Source: CAYTRP01 sp964625145
GTDB lineage: Bacteria > Sumerlaeota > Sumerlaeia > SLMS01 > JAHLLQ01
NCBI GenBank assembly: GCA_964625145.1
Contig: CAZVAQ010000057.1
Location: forward strand, 1 to 20,280
Length of the DNA: 20,280 nt
Direction: 5' to 3'
Shown in pieces: positions 5,208 through 13,139 of this stretch (within the stretch, counting starts at the first letter, position 1; every line of letters starts with the position of its first letter). The notes below the pieces were generated by a model. It saw only the letters and a program-made list of their open reading frames with translations. It was not told where the DNA came from and ran no database searches. The position numbers and the translations under genes are program-made.

Positions 5208-7347
5208 GGATGCCCCTTCCCTTGTTGAGGAATTCGATCACCTTGTCGTGCGGGATTGGCGGGCTGATGCGCCCCTCGCGTCCCGTCATGCCGTTGGAGC
5301 AGAAGATCGCGTTCATCACCGCTTCTTCCGTCGATTCGATCACGGCCTCGTAGAAGTCATTGATGTAGGCATCGCTGATGAAGTCGAGGTTCAGGTACCG
5401 CGAGGGCTTGTCGCTGGTGCGAGGGAGGCGGTTGGCCGTGCTGAAGGCGACGACGATCTCGCCGCTGGTCGATGCCGCGTGCGATCCCGCGCGACCCAGG
5501 CCGAGCGCGGCGCGCTTTGCCAGTCGGTTCAACTGGCTGCTGAGGAACGGCGCGTCCGTCGCCAGGACAACGATGACCGAGCCGTAGCTGTTGACGCGTC
5601 GCGGCACGTCGAACAGGGGATCCAGGTCCCGCCCGACGACGCGTCCGTCCACGGTCAGATTCGCCATCCGGCCGAAGTTCGACAGCACCAGCACGCCGAT
5701 GGTGAAGACGCTCTCGCCCAGGCGCAGCACGCGCGACGACGAGCCAATGCCGCCGGCAAAGTCAAAGCTGGTCATGCCCGTGCCCGCGCCGACGGAGCCC
5801 TGCGGCACCAGGCCGCTCTTGGCGGACTCGATCGCGCGAATGGCATCCTGGCCGCTGTTCTGCCCGATGCCCACATCGTTCAGCCATGAGTCGTCGCACT
5901 CGCCGACGACCGGCAACACCACGTCGGTCTTCGTGCCGAGTTCGGGGTATTTCTGCAGCATGTGCGTGATGACGCCCGCGTGAACGCGCCCGACGGACAT
6001 GGAGTTTGTCAGCAGGATCGGCGTTTCCAGCCATCCCCACTCCATCAACTGCGTCAGGCCCACCATCTCGCCGATGCCATTGAGCACAAAGCCACCGGCG
6101 ACGAGGCGCCTGTGGAAGACATCGCCCATGGCCGGCAGGATCGCCGTCACGCCCGTGCGGATGCAGGATGTTCCGACCACGCCCGGCGTCTTCACGTCGT
6201 CCTTGATGTTGGTGTAGTGACCGACGCGCACGCCCTTCACATCGGTGATGGCGTTCCACGGCCCCGGTTCGAATCGGCCGACGCTGATGCCCAGCTCGCG
6301 CAAACGCGGGCGATCCGTGGAGGTCTGCACCGACACGATCTCGGAGCGCTTCACCGCACGGAGCGGGATGTTGTAGCGCCGTGCGGCCGAGCGGATGATC
6401 AGGCGAATGACCTCGCGATAATCGAGGCCCGCGACGCGGCCGGCCGTCATGAGCGATGCGTTGGGATGCAGGCTCGGCAGGGGGTTCAGCTCCAGGAAGT
6501 ACGCCTCGCCCTTGTCGTTGAGACGCACGTCGACGCGGCCAAAGTCGGGACAAGCCATGGCTGCGTAGACCTGGCGCGCCAGCTCCAGCGTTGCCTTGCG
6601 CTCCGCGGGCGTCAGCTCCGCCGGGCAGATCACCTTCACCGCGCGCGACGATTCCCCGCCCTGCTTCATGTCATAGTCGTAGATGTTGTACTTCACGCCC
6701 AACATCTCGGTGTCGAACGTGTGTTCCACGATCTCCATGATGCGGCCCGGGTAGCATTCCAGCGACGGCACGGTCAGCTCGCGGCCGGCGATGAACTCCT
6801 CCACGACCAAACCCGATGGATAGGCAGCGAGCAGCTTTGTGATCCGCTCGCGCAATTGATCCGGGTTTTCCACGATGGAGTCCTGCGTGATGCCCTTGCT
6901 GGAGCCCTCGCTGTTGGGCTTGATGATGAGCGGATAGTTGAGCGAGGCGGGGATCTTGTCGGAGACCTTTGTCACCAGCGTTCCCTTGGGCACGCGGATG
7001 CCGCGCTGCGCCAGCACGGACTTCGCCAGGTTCTTGTCCAGGTTCATGTGCAACAGCGATGCGTTGCCGCCCGTGAACGGGATGCCGAGCTGCTCGTAGA
7101 TGCCGGGATAGAATGCCTCGCGCGAGGACCCGACCGTTCCCTCGGCGACGTTGAAGATCAGGTCCGGTTCGCTCTCCAGCAGCTTCTGGATGAAGCGGTC
7201 AGGATGTCCCGAGACCTCGACGGGCGTGACCTTGTGCTTCAACTCGCGCAGGGCGTTGACGATGCGGTCGACGTCCTCCTGCATCAACAACTCCGCCTGC
7301 TCCTCGGTCAGTTCCGTGCGCAGGTTGTAGGCGACTGTGATTCTCAT
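5179..7347 (-). CDS. ATP-grasp ligase fused to DmpA-type P1 aminopeptidase
   Basis: A 722-residue two-enzyme protein in one uninterrupted frame. Residues 1-325 are a D-Ala-D-Ala ligase-like ATP-grasp: FNVAEGTVGSSREAFYPG (66-82), NLDK (102-105), IIKPNSEGSSKGI (141-153), EEFIAGRE (183-190), DFGRVDVRL and FLELNPLPSL (284-293). These would form an amide bond with ATP. Residues about 345-722 are a full-length P1 peptidase (family S58, DmpA/BapA): ITDVKGVRVGHYT, LETPILLTNSMSVG, GSVGAGTGM, and NSYGSVIVVLATDAP, where G589-S590 is the expected autoproteolytic site and S590 the N-terminal nucleophile. The start ATG directly abuts the assembly gap; it gives a natural ligase N-terminus, but upstream signals are lost. 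Substrates are unknown. Confidence 0.88.
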   Translation of the reverse strand: MRITVAYNLRTELTEEQAELLMQEDVDRIVNALRELKHKVTPVEVSGHPDRFIQKLLESEPDLIFNVAEGTVGSSREAFYPGIYEQLGIPFTGGNASLLHMNLDKNLAKSVLAQRGIRVPKGTLVTKVSDKIPASLNYPLIIKPNSEGSSKGITQDSIVENPDQLRERITKLLAAYPSGLVVEEFIAGRELTVPSLECYPGRIMEIVEHTFDTEMLGVKYNIYDYDMKQGGESSRAVKVICPAELTPAERKATLELARQVYAAMACPDFGRVDVRLNDKGEAYFLELNPLPSLHPNASLMTAGRVAGLDYREVIRLIIRSAARRYNIPLRAVKRSEIVSVQTSTDRPRLRELGISVGRFEPGPWNAITDVKGVRVGHYTNIKDDVKTPGVVGTSCIRTGVTAILPAMGDVFHRRLVAGGFVLNGIGEMVGLTQLMEWGWLETPILLTNSMSVGRVHAGVITHMLQKYPELGTKTDVVLPVVGECDDSWLNDVGIGQNSGQDAIRAIESAKSGLVPQGSVGAGTGMTSFDFAGGIGSSSRVLRLGESVFTIGVLVLSNFGRMANLTVDGRVVGRDLDPLFDVPRRVNSYGSVIVVLATDAPFLSSQLNRLAKRAALGLGRAGSHAASTSGEIVVAFSTANRLPRTSDKPSRYLNLDFISDAYINDFYEAVIESTEEAVMNAIFCSNGMTGREGRISPPIPHDKVIEFLNKGRGIHVGRPKSAL

Positions 7348-7447
7348 NNNNNNNNNNNNNNNNNNNNNNNNNNNNNNNNNNNNNNNNNNNNNNNNNNNNN
7401 NNNNNNNNNNNNNNNNNNNNNNNNNNNNNNNNNNNNNNNNNNNNNNN
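7348..7447. other. Assembly gap, 100 N
   Basis: Exactly 100 unknown bases, the customary placeholder for a scaffold gap of unestimated length. The open frame of the HEAT-repeat protein appears to continue through it into the ligase-peptidase gene, but only because N contains no stop. The two are treated as separate genes. Confidence 0.98.
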
Positions 7448-8655
7448 CCCGGCTCGAGGACGTCGAGGCGCAGCAGGCGGCGTTCGTCGAGCAGTTCGCG
7501 CGAGGCCACCACATACAGCGGCTTCTGCATCTGTTGGTGGTCGATCTTGATGAGGCCCTCGTTGATGGCGGCGTCAAAGGTGCCCGGCCGCGTGAGTCCA
7601 GAGAGCAACTCCAACGCCCGGACCAGGCGCATTTGAAGTCCTCCCTGCGGCGGCTCCAGCGGTGTTTCCGCGCGATCCTTGCCCACCAGGCGCACCGTGA
7701 AGTCTGCACCGGAGTCGTTGTACTCCATCAGGACCGTCACATACTGGCGTGTCGCCAGCAGTGACAGCAGGGACTGTGCGGCCTCCACGGCGTCGCTGGC
7801 GTCCTGCAGCGCGGGGAGGGCTTCCTCTGCGCTGACGCCTTCGAGCACGATGGAGCGGATGGCTTCCATGGTGACGGGCGCCAGATGCTCTGGCCAGCGC
7901 ACCCAATCGTCATCGCCCCACTCGTAGAACGTCAGCAGACGCTCGTAGATGCGCGAGAGAGGCCAGCCGTGCAATTCGACCTCGCGACCCAGCAACGCCT
8001 TCAGGGTTTCGCGCGGGTCGGGGGTCACGGCGGGATCGACGGCAAAGCCCATGACGCCACCGGGACCCACGCCAAGGGGGATGGCCTTGAAGCGCAGCGC
8101 GAGCAGGCGCGGGAACATGCCCACCAGGCGTTGACGCTCCTCGCCTCCGGGCGGGGTCGTGCGGCGGATGTCGTCGTCGCTGTCGCGCTGGATGGGCTCG
8201 TCGCCGATGCTCAGGGTTTGATGATGCTTGAGCATGGAACGTAGGTTTGGGAAGTCGCGCAGAATTTCCTCCACGGCGATGCGCGCCTCGGTGCGCACGT
8301 CCTCGCAGGGGTCGGAGGCCTCCAGCACATCGAGGATTTCCAGGGCCGCGCGGGCGCGCAGCCAGCCCAGGCCGATGACGGCCTGCACGCGCAACTCGTC
8401 CACCTCGATTTCCGTGAAGCGGATCAGGATCGGCGCGGCCCGCAGGTCCCCGAGCTTTGCCAACAGCTCCAGCAGGATTTCCAGCCGCGGCTCGTTGGGT
8501 TGCTTGATGACGAATTCCGCGAGCGAATCGAAGATCTCCGGCCCCCGATGAAGGAGGCGCTCGAAGATCTTGTCGCGCTCCTCCACGTTGCCCCCCTCGT
8601 GATACACGAGCAGGGCCTCGTATTGGAACTCATTCGGATCCTGTTGATGGGCCAT
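7448..8655 (-). CDS. HEAT-repeat protein with GspE/MshE N-terminal-like domain, 3' truncated by gap
   Basis: 402 residues are visible before the assembly gap. Residues about 20-135 are helical HEAT-type repeats, for example LEILLELLAKLGDLRAAPI and RARAALEILDVLEA. A charged linker leads to residues 178-245, PRLLALRFKAIPLGVGPGG through LHGWPLSRIYERLLTFY, which follow the pattern of the MshEN domain found at the N-terminus of type II secretion and type IV pilus ATPases. A further domain (about 303-370) ends in PPQGGLQMRLVRALELLSGL, loosely like the GspE N2 region. No Walker motif is visible before the gap. Cytoplasmic; the role may be as a c-di-GMP-binding or scaffold protein, which is inference. 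Start ATG 8655 lacks a strong ribosome site. Confidence 0.75.
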
Positions 8656-8932
8656 GAGGTTGGATGGGGGGACCGGGTTGGTGTGCAGTCAGCCCTTCAA
8701 GTCCTGTTTTGACTGTGGTCAAACGGCCAAAAGGGCAAGGGAAACGCTGGCCCGCGCTCCTGCAAGGCCCGAAAGGTGGAGTTGCGCTGTCATCCTTCGG
8801 GCCTGCGGAGGCAGGAATCCTGCTGACACCCCTTCCCCGCCCGTTCCATGAGTTAGCGGGGGCCGCGATGCCCGCACCATCTACGAACCGATCACACCCT
8901 GTTGAGCCATCGAACCAAGGAGAGACGATCCG
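8656..8932. promoter_or_regulatory. Divergent intergenic region with inverted repeats
   Basis: Separates the HEAT-repeat and TPR genes. It holds TTTGAC-TGTG-GTCAAA (8709-8724), a perfect 6-bp inverted repeat that could be an operator. It also holds an IR of AGGCCCGAAAGG (8765-8776) with CCTTCGGGCCT (8794-8804). The following CCTGC-GGAG-GCAGG hairpin is discussed separately. AAGGAGAG at 8917-8924 is the ribosome site of the TPR gene. Confidence 0.4.
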
Positions 8933-11551
8933 TTGGTCAAACGCATCAGCAGCCAAGTCCTGTTCTGGATCTCGCCGATCATCGCCATTGTGGGGGCCGT
9001 CCTTCTGTGGCGGTATTTCGAGGATCCCAACTTCGCCTCCAGCACGAACCTGGACGCCGAGCAGTTTCCCACCCTGTTCACGGGTCTGGCCGACATTGGC
9101 AGCGGCTACGGCATCCCGCTGTTGGCCCAGATCGTGACGCTCGTTGCGGCCTACGTGCTCAGCCTGGACCGGCGGGCGCGCCGTCGCCCGTGGATCGGCA
9201 TGAGCGTCAGCGCCTTTTCCGTCGGGGTGCTCATCGGTGTGGCCTCCATGGCCTACACGCACCAGGAATACACTTTTGACGACGAGCTTTCAAACACGAT
9301 CGGCTTCACCTTGGGCTTGGGTGCGGCGGCGGCGGCGATCCTTCTCGCCTTCGAGTTGTTCAATCGCTTCTTCTGGCCCGTGGTGCTGCAGCGCCTGGAT
9401 CAGCGCAACATGGGCAGCGCGGCGCTGACGATCAGCCAGCTCGCGCTGCTGTGGTCGCCGGGGCAGAAATCGCTCATGCGCTCGGTCACCATCGAGCTGT
9501 TCCGCCGCGGTTCCCGTGGCGATGTTTCCAATCATCTGCGCGAGATGTATCAAGCGGGCGACCGGGGTGCGGACCTTCTTGAGGTCCTGTGCCAGCTTGC
9601 CAACGAGGAGAAGCAGCCCGCCGAGTTCCTCGGGTATCTGAAGGAGTTGCACACTCAGTTCCCGGACGATCCCCAGCTTCGCGAAGCGTATCTGGAGGAG
9701 CTGCTGGAGCAGGGTCTTCAGAAGGAGGCGCTGGACCTGATGGAGGCTGGCGGCGTCGAGGGCGACGAGGCGAGCCTGGAGCGCTACGCGTCGCTGCTGA
9801 TCGAAGCGGGCCGGTTGGACGCCGCGGTGGACACCGCGCGCCGTCTGGGCGAGGTGGAGGGAATCCCGATGCGGCGCAGTGAATCGCTGCTGCGGCGCGT
9901 CCTGTCGCGGGATGATTCGAACTTGGCGGCGGTCAATCTGCTGGCGGACCAGGCCGAACGCATGGCCCGCCCGGACCAGCAGATCCGCTGGCTGGAGAAG
10001 TCGCTGGCCATCGACGGAAAGCAGGACAAGCGCCGTTGGAAGATTGTGGAACTGCTGGAGGAGGCCGAGCTTACCAGCAGGCTGGAGCCGCATCTGGCCG
10101 TCCTCTCCCGTCTGGACCCCAACAACGAACCGGTCGGTGTGCGCTATGCCGAGGTGCTGATCGAGATCGGCCGCGTGCAGGATGCGATCGACCATCTGGA
10201 ATCCATGAAGGATCGCGGGCTGGATGGTGTCGCGGTGCTGGAGCCGCTGGCACGGGCGTTTTGCGAGGTCGACCGTCTTGCCGATGCGCGGGCCATCAGC
10301 GAGATCGCATCCAAGCGCCCCGACATCACCGACAAACAGCGCGAGGCCCTGGAGGCCGTCCGCCGTCGCATCCAGCGCGCGGAGTTCAGCGCCGAGCTGG
10401 CCGAGTTGCTGGAGCAATGCGAGCGGGAACCGGACAACACGAAGCTGTGGTTCGAGACGCTCAAGCGGCTGTGCGTCAGCACGCACAGCGAGCGGGCGGT
10501 GGCTCATGCGGATGCGATGATGGAGCGCAACCCGCGCCTGCGCGGCGAGATCGCGAAGACCATCGAGCAGGCGGTCAAGGAATCCGAGGACGTGGGCTTC
10601 CCGGTCCTGAACCTGCTGTCAGACTTGCAGGCCACCGAGGGTCGGTTCGACGACGCGCTCGAGACCATCCAGTTGATGGCGGCGCGCTCCATCACGCCGG
10701 ACAAGGTCGTGAAGGAAGGAGCGCAGAAGATCCTGCGGCGCAGCCCGCATCACCTGCGCACGCTGCGGATGCTGGGCGAGCTGCACCGCGACCAGGGGCA
10801 GTTCACCGAGATGATCCACGCCTTCTCGCTGTACCTGTCCAACGGCGGCGAGCACGACGAGGAACTGGATCGATCGTTGGCGAACGCGTACATGGCGCTG
10901 AACGACTACGCCAGCGCGCGGCGGTTTGTCGTCTCGCTCATCGACATCGACACCACCAACGACGCCGAGCGCACGGAGCTGAACCGCGACCTGCTGCGGC
11001 GCATCATCCCGATGGCCATCGCGGCCGGCAAGGCGGAGGAAGGGGCCGAGTTCCTGCAGCAGCTCGAAGGCATCTCGCGCGCGGACAAGGAGATCCGTGC
11101 CCTGCGCGAGGAAGTGAACGAGTCCATGGGACGCCAGCGCTTCACGTTCCTGAAGCGCGAGCTGGAATCCGGCAAGGGCGACCGCAAGACGCTGGAGGAA
11201 CTGGGCGACATCTGCCTCGAGCAGGAGGACTTCAACCAGGCGATCACGTATTACCAGCGCGCCGCGCGCCAGACCGGCACCACGCGGGTCCCCGCCACAA
11301 AGCTCGCCTACTGCTTTGCGAAGAAGCGCATGTTCGACCTGGCCGGCGAGACGCTCGCCGACATCCGGCTGAGCCTCGACGACAACGACGCGGAGCTGGA
11401 GGAGATGATGACGTGGATCTACCGCACGGCGGAGGTGCTGGAGGAAGCGCGCATGTTCGAGCGCGCCTCGCGCTTGTTCAAGCAGCTCATGAAGATCGAC
11501 GCGGGCTACAAGGACGTCATCACGCGCGTGGAGAAGCTGGGAAGGATGTAG
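8933..11551 (+). CDS. Membrane-anchored TPR/helical-repeat protein
   Basis: 872-residue protein of unknown function. The N-terminus has four likely membrane segments (about residues 8-28, 58-78, 88-108 and 121-146), then a cytoplasmic or periplasmic helical-repeat solenoid to the end. Recognisable TPR-like units include LLADQAERMARPDQQIRWLEKSLAID, VRYAEVLIEIGRVQDAIDHLE, LGELHRDQGQFTEMIHAFSLYL and LGDICLEQEDFNQAITYYQRAA. It is rich in Glu, Arg and Leu with no enzymatic motif, so a scaffold or assembly role is likely. Start is TTG at 8933, supported by AAGGAGAG 8 nt upstream and by the signal-anchor immediately following. Divergent from the HEAT-repeat gene, convergent with the MFS gene. Confidence 0.85.
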   Translation: MVKRISSQVLFWISPIIAIVGAVLLWRYFEDPNFASSTNLDAEQFPTLFTGLADIGSGYGIPLLAQIVTLVAAYVLSLDRRARRRPWIGMSVSAFSVGVLIGVASMAYTHQEYTFDDELSNTIGFTLGLGAAAAAILLAFELFNRFFWPVVLQRLDQRNMGSAALTISQLALLWSPGQKSLMRSVTIELFRRGSRGDVSNHLREMYQAGDRGADLLEVLCQLANEEKQPAEFLGYLKELHTQFPDDPQLREAYLEELLEQGLQKEALDLMEAGGVEGDEASLERYASLLIEAGRLDAAVDTARRLGEVEGIPMRRSESLLRRVLSRDDSNLAAVNLLADQAERMARPDQQIRWLEKSLAIDGKQDKRRWKIVELLEEAELTSRLEPHLAVLSRLDPNNEPVGVRYAEVLIEIGRVQDAIDHLESMKDRGLDGVAVLEPLARAFCEVDRLADARAISEIASKRPDITDKQREALEAVRRRIQRAEFSAELAELLEQCEREPDNTKLWFETLKRLCVSTHSERAVAHADAMMERNPRLRGEIAKTIEQAVKESEDVGFPVLNLLSDLQATEGRFDDALETIQLMAARSITPDKVVKEGAQKILRRSPHHLRTLRMLGELHRDQGQFTEMIHAFSLYLSNGGEHDEELDRSLANAYMALNDYASARRFVVSLIDIDTTNDAERTELNRDLLRRIIPMAIAAGKAEEGAEFLQQLEGISRADKEIRALREEVNESMGRQRFTFLKRELESGKGDRKTLEELGDICLEQEDFNQAITYYQRAARQTGTTRVPATKLAYCFAKKRMFDLAGETLADIRLSLDDNDAELEEMMTWIYRTAEVLEEARMFERASRLFKQLMKIDAGYKDVITRVEKLGRM

Positions 11552-11559
11552 GGCGGGCG

Positions 11560-11575
11560 GGCGCGGTTGCGCGCC
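11560..11575. terminator. Possible GC hairpin terminator between convergent genes
   Basis: GGCGCG-GTTG-CGCGCC forms a perfect 6-bp stem 8 bp after the TPR stop codon. It lacks a T-run, so intrinsic termination is uncertain. Its place between convergent genes supports a transcription-end role. Confidence 0.4.
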
Positions 11576-11610
11576 TGCCATTCTCCACCTGCCTGCTCTC
11601 CTCGCAGATC

Positions 11611-11635
11611 GTCCACCCCGTCCACCGTGTCCACC
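11611..11635 (+). repeat. GTCCACC tandem repeat, 9-bp period
   Basis: Three exact GTCCACC units start at 11611, 11620 and 11629, a strict 9-bp period, followed by a degenerate GTCGAC. It fills the space between the convergent TPR and MFS genes. Confidence 0.7.
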
Positions 11636-11644
11636 CTCGTCGAC

Positions 11645-12958
11645 TCAGCTCCGCCATCCCCGCAGTGGCCGGAACACGGTCCCCGCGATAAGCACCATCA
11701 CCAGGACAATCAATCCGCCCGCCAGGAACACGTCCGCCGGGTTGTTGCGGATCATCGTCACCAGATTGAACACGGGGCCCGCCGCGATCCAACCGAATGC
11801 CACCAGCAGGTTGTTCGTCGCCCAAATGCCACTGCGCAGCTCCGGGTCCGACTCGGCGACAATCCATGACTGCAACGGCACCACCAATGCGCCGGCGCAG
11901 GTTCCGATCAAACCCAGCAGGGGAGAAGCCACCCACACCAATCTTGCGCGCGCCGCGGGGTCCATCGTTTCCAGCATTTCAACGCCCGGGATGAATCCGA
12001 GCATCATGCCGGAGAAGATCACCATGCCGGCGGCGAACCACGGCACGCTCCACAAGGCGATGCCACTGCGCGAGAGCCAACTTGCCAGGAAACATCCCAC
12101 ACCGTTGCCGATCACGATGGGCACCATCGCCAAGCCGACGTTTGCATCGGTCAAACCGAGCGCGAGCTTGAGCAATTGCGCGGCACCCAACTGCAGCATC
12201 AACGCGACGCCCCAGAAGACGGCGTTGCACAGGATCGGCCACCGCAGGGCCGCGCTTTCGCGAATTGCCTTCAGGTAGGGTGAGAGCGAAACGATGGGGT
12301 TGAGGTGAAACACTTCGTGCGGGTTCGCCGGCCGGATGGGATGCATCAGCATCGCCACACCATAGCCCACCACCGCCAACGCCATCAGGATGACGCCGGC
12401 AATCCACAAATCGTTTCGCAGCACCCCATACAGCCACGGCCCCACGATTGTCCCCACCAGGATGGACACAAACGTGAAGGCCTGCAGGATGCCGGTTCCC
12501 CAACCGACACGTTCTGCCGGCAGGACTTCCGGCAGGATGCCGTACTTTGCCGGACCGAACAGGGCCGATTGCAGGAACATCAGGAACAACACGAAGATCC
12601 CCAGCCACACCGACCCCATCCAGAAGACCACCGCCGCGACGAACATCACGCCGACTTCCATCAGCTTGGTCCACTGCGTGACCGCGGCCTTGCTGTAGCG
12701 GCTGCTCATCCATCCCGCGACGGTGACCGCCACAATCCACGGCAAGGCGATCGCGATCCCGACAAACTGTTGGTAGAAGGCACCCATCGCGTTCGCCTCG
12801 GCCAGTGTCTCCGTGGCGGCCGACGCCGCGTCCAACAGCAGCATCACCAGGATGAAGCGGTAGATGTTGTCGCTGAGGGCGCCCTGGAACATCACGCCGA
12901 CGAGCGCCCAATAGGTCCGTGCCTGTTTCGAATTCATTGCCGCGCGGTTCCTTGCCAT
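11645..12958 (-). CDS. MFS transporter, LplT-like
   Basis: 437-residue integral membrane protein of the major facilitator superfamily with about 12 hydrophobic segments. The opening FQGALSDNIYRFILVMLLLD matches the F-x-GA-x-x-DN pattern typical of LplT, the lysophospholipid flippase that works with acyl-acyltransferases in inner-membrane phospholipid repair. Further support comes from SALFGPAKYGILPEVLP, characteristic of that subfamily. No acyltransferase is visible nearby. Start: ATG 12958; ATG 12937 is also possible with AAGGAA upstream. The open frame to 13075 crosses a REP-like element and is not coding. It lies downstream of the flippase-like and cdsA genes on the same strand, which suits a lipid role. 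Substrate is inferred. Confidence 0.82.
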   Translation of the reverse strand: MARNRAAMNSKQARTYWALVGVMFQGALSDNIYRFILVMLLLDAASAATETLAEANAMGAFYQQFVGIAIALPWIVAVTVAGWMSSRYSKAAVTQWTKLMEVGVMFVAAVVFWMGSVWLGIFVLFLMFLQSALFGPAKYGILPEVLPAERVGWGTGILQAFTFVSILVGTIVGPWLYGVLRNDLWIAGVILMALAVVGYGVAMLMHPIRPANPHEVFHLNPIVSLSPYLKAIRESAALRWPILCNAVFWGVALMLQLGAAQLLKLALGLTDANVGLAMVPIVIGNGVGCFLASWLSRSGIALWSVPWFAAGMVIFSGMMLGFIPGVEMLETMDPAARARLVWVASPLLGLIGTCAGALVVPLQSWIVAESDPELRSGIWATNNLLVAFGWIAAGPVFNLVTMIRNNPADVFLAGGLIVLVMVLIAGTVFRPLRGWRS

Positions 12959-13026
12959 GTCATTGTATCCGCACTGTAGGTACTTTGAAAGCAAACTATA
13001 CCAAACCCATGGAGTCGATTGCAGAC

Positions 13027-13130
13027 CAAAGTAGCTGGGGCATCCTGCCCCAGACCCACCAGCCCTGATCTCCACACTAGTGCCTATACTTCACGAAACG
13101 TGTCATGGCCAAGATGGCCATGCTACTTTG
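13027..13130. repeat. Paired inverted REP-like element (BIME-like)
   Basis: A 104-bp unit bounded by perfect 9-bp inverted termini, CAAAGTAGC (13027-13035) and GCTACTTTG (13122-13130). Inside each terminus is a perfect hairpin: TGGGGCA-TCC-TGCCCCA (13036-13052) and CATGGCCA-AGA-TGGCCATG (13104-13122). Read from each end, GTAG precedes a hairpin, the hallmark of REP sequences, and the head-to-head pair resembles a BIME. A single relative lies at 1780-1807. It sits between the flippase-like and MFS genes. Confidence 0.7.
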
Positions 13131-13139
13131 AATCCCACC

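Noticed and set aside
5962..7764. Long plus-strand open frame (600 codons) opposite the ligase-peptidase and across the gap
   Set aside because: Antisense to a gene with clear ATP-grasp and P1 motifs; it runs through N, is rich in His/Arg/Gln as high-GC shadows are, and has no motif.
10036..11691. 551-codon plus-strand frame within the TPR gene
   Set aside because: Gly/Arg/Ala-rich composition typical of a shifted-frame shadow; no ribosome site or domain.
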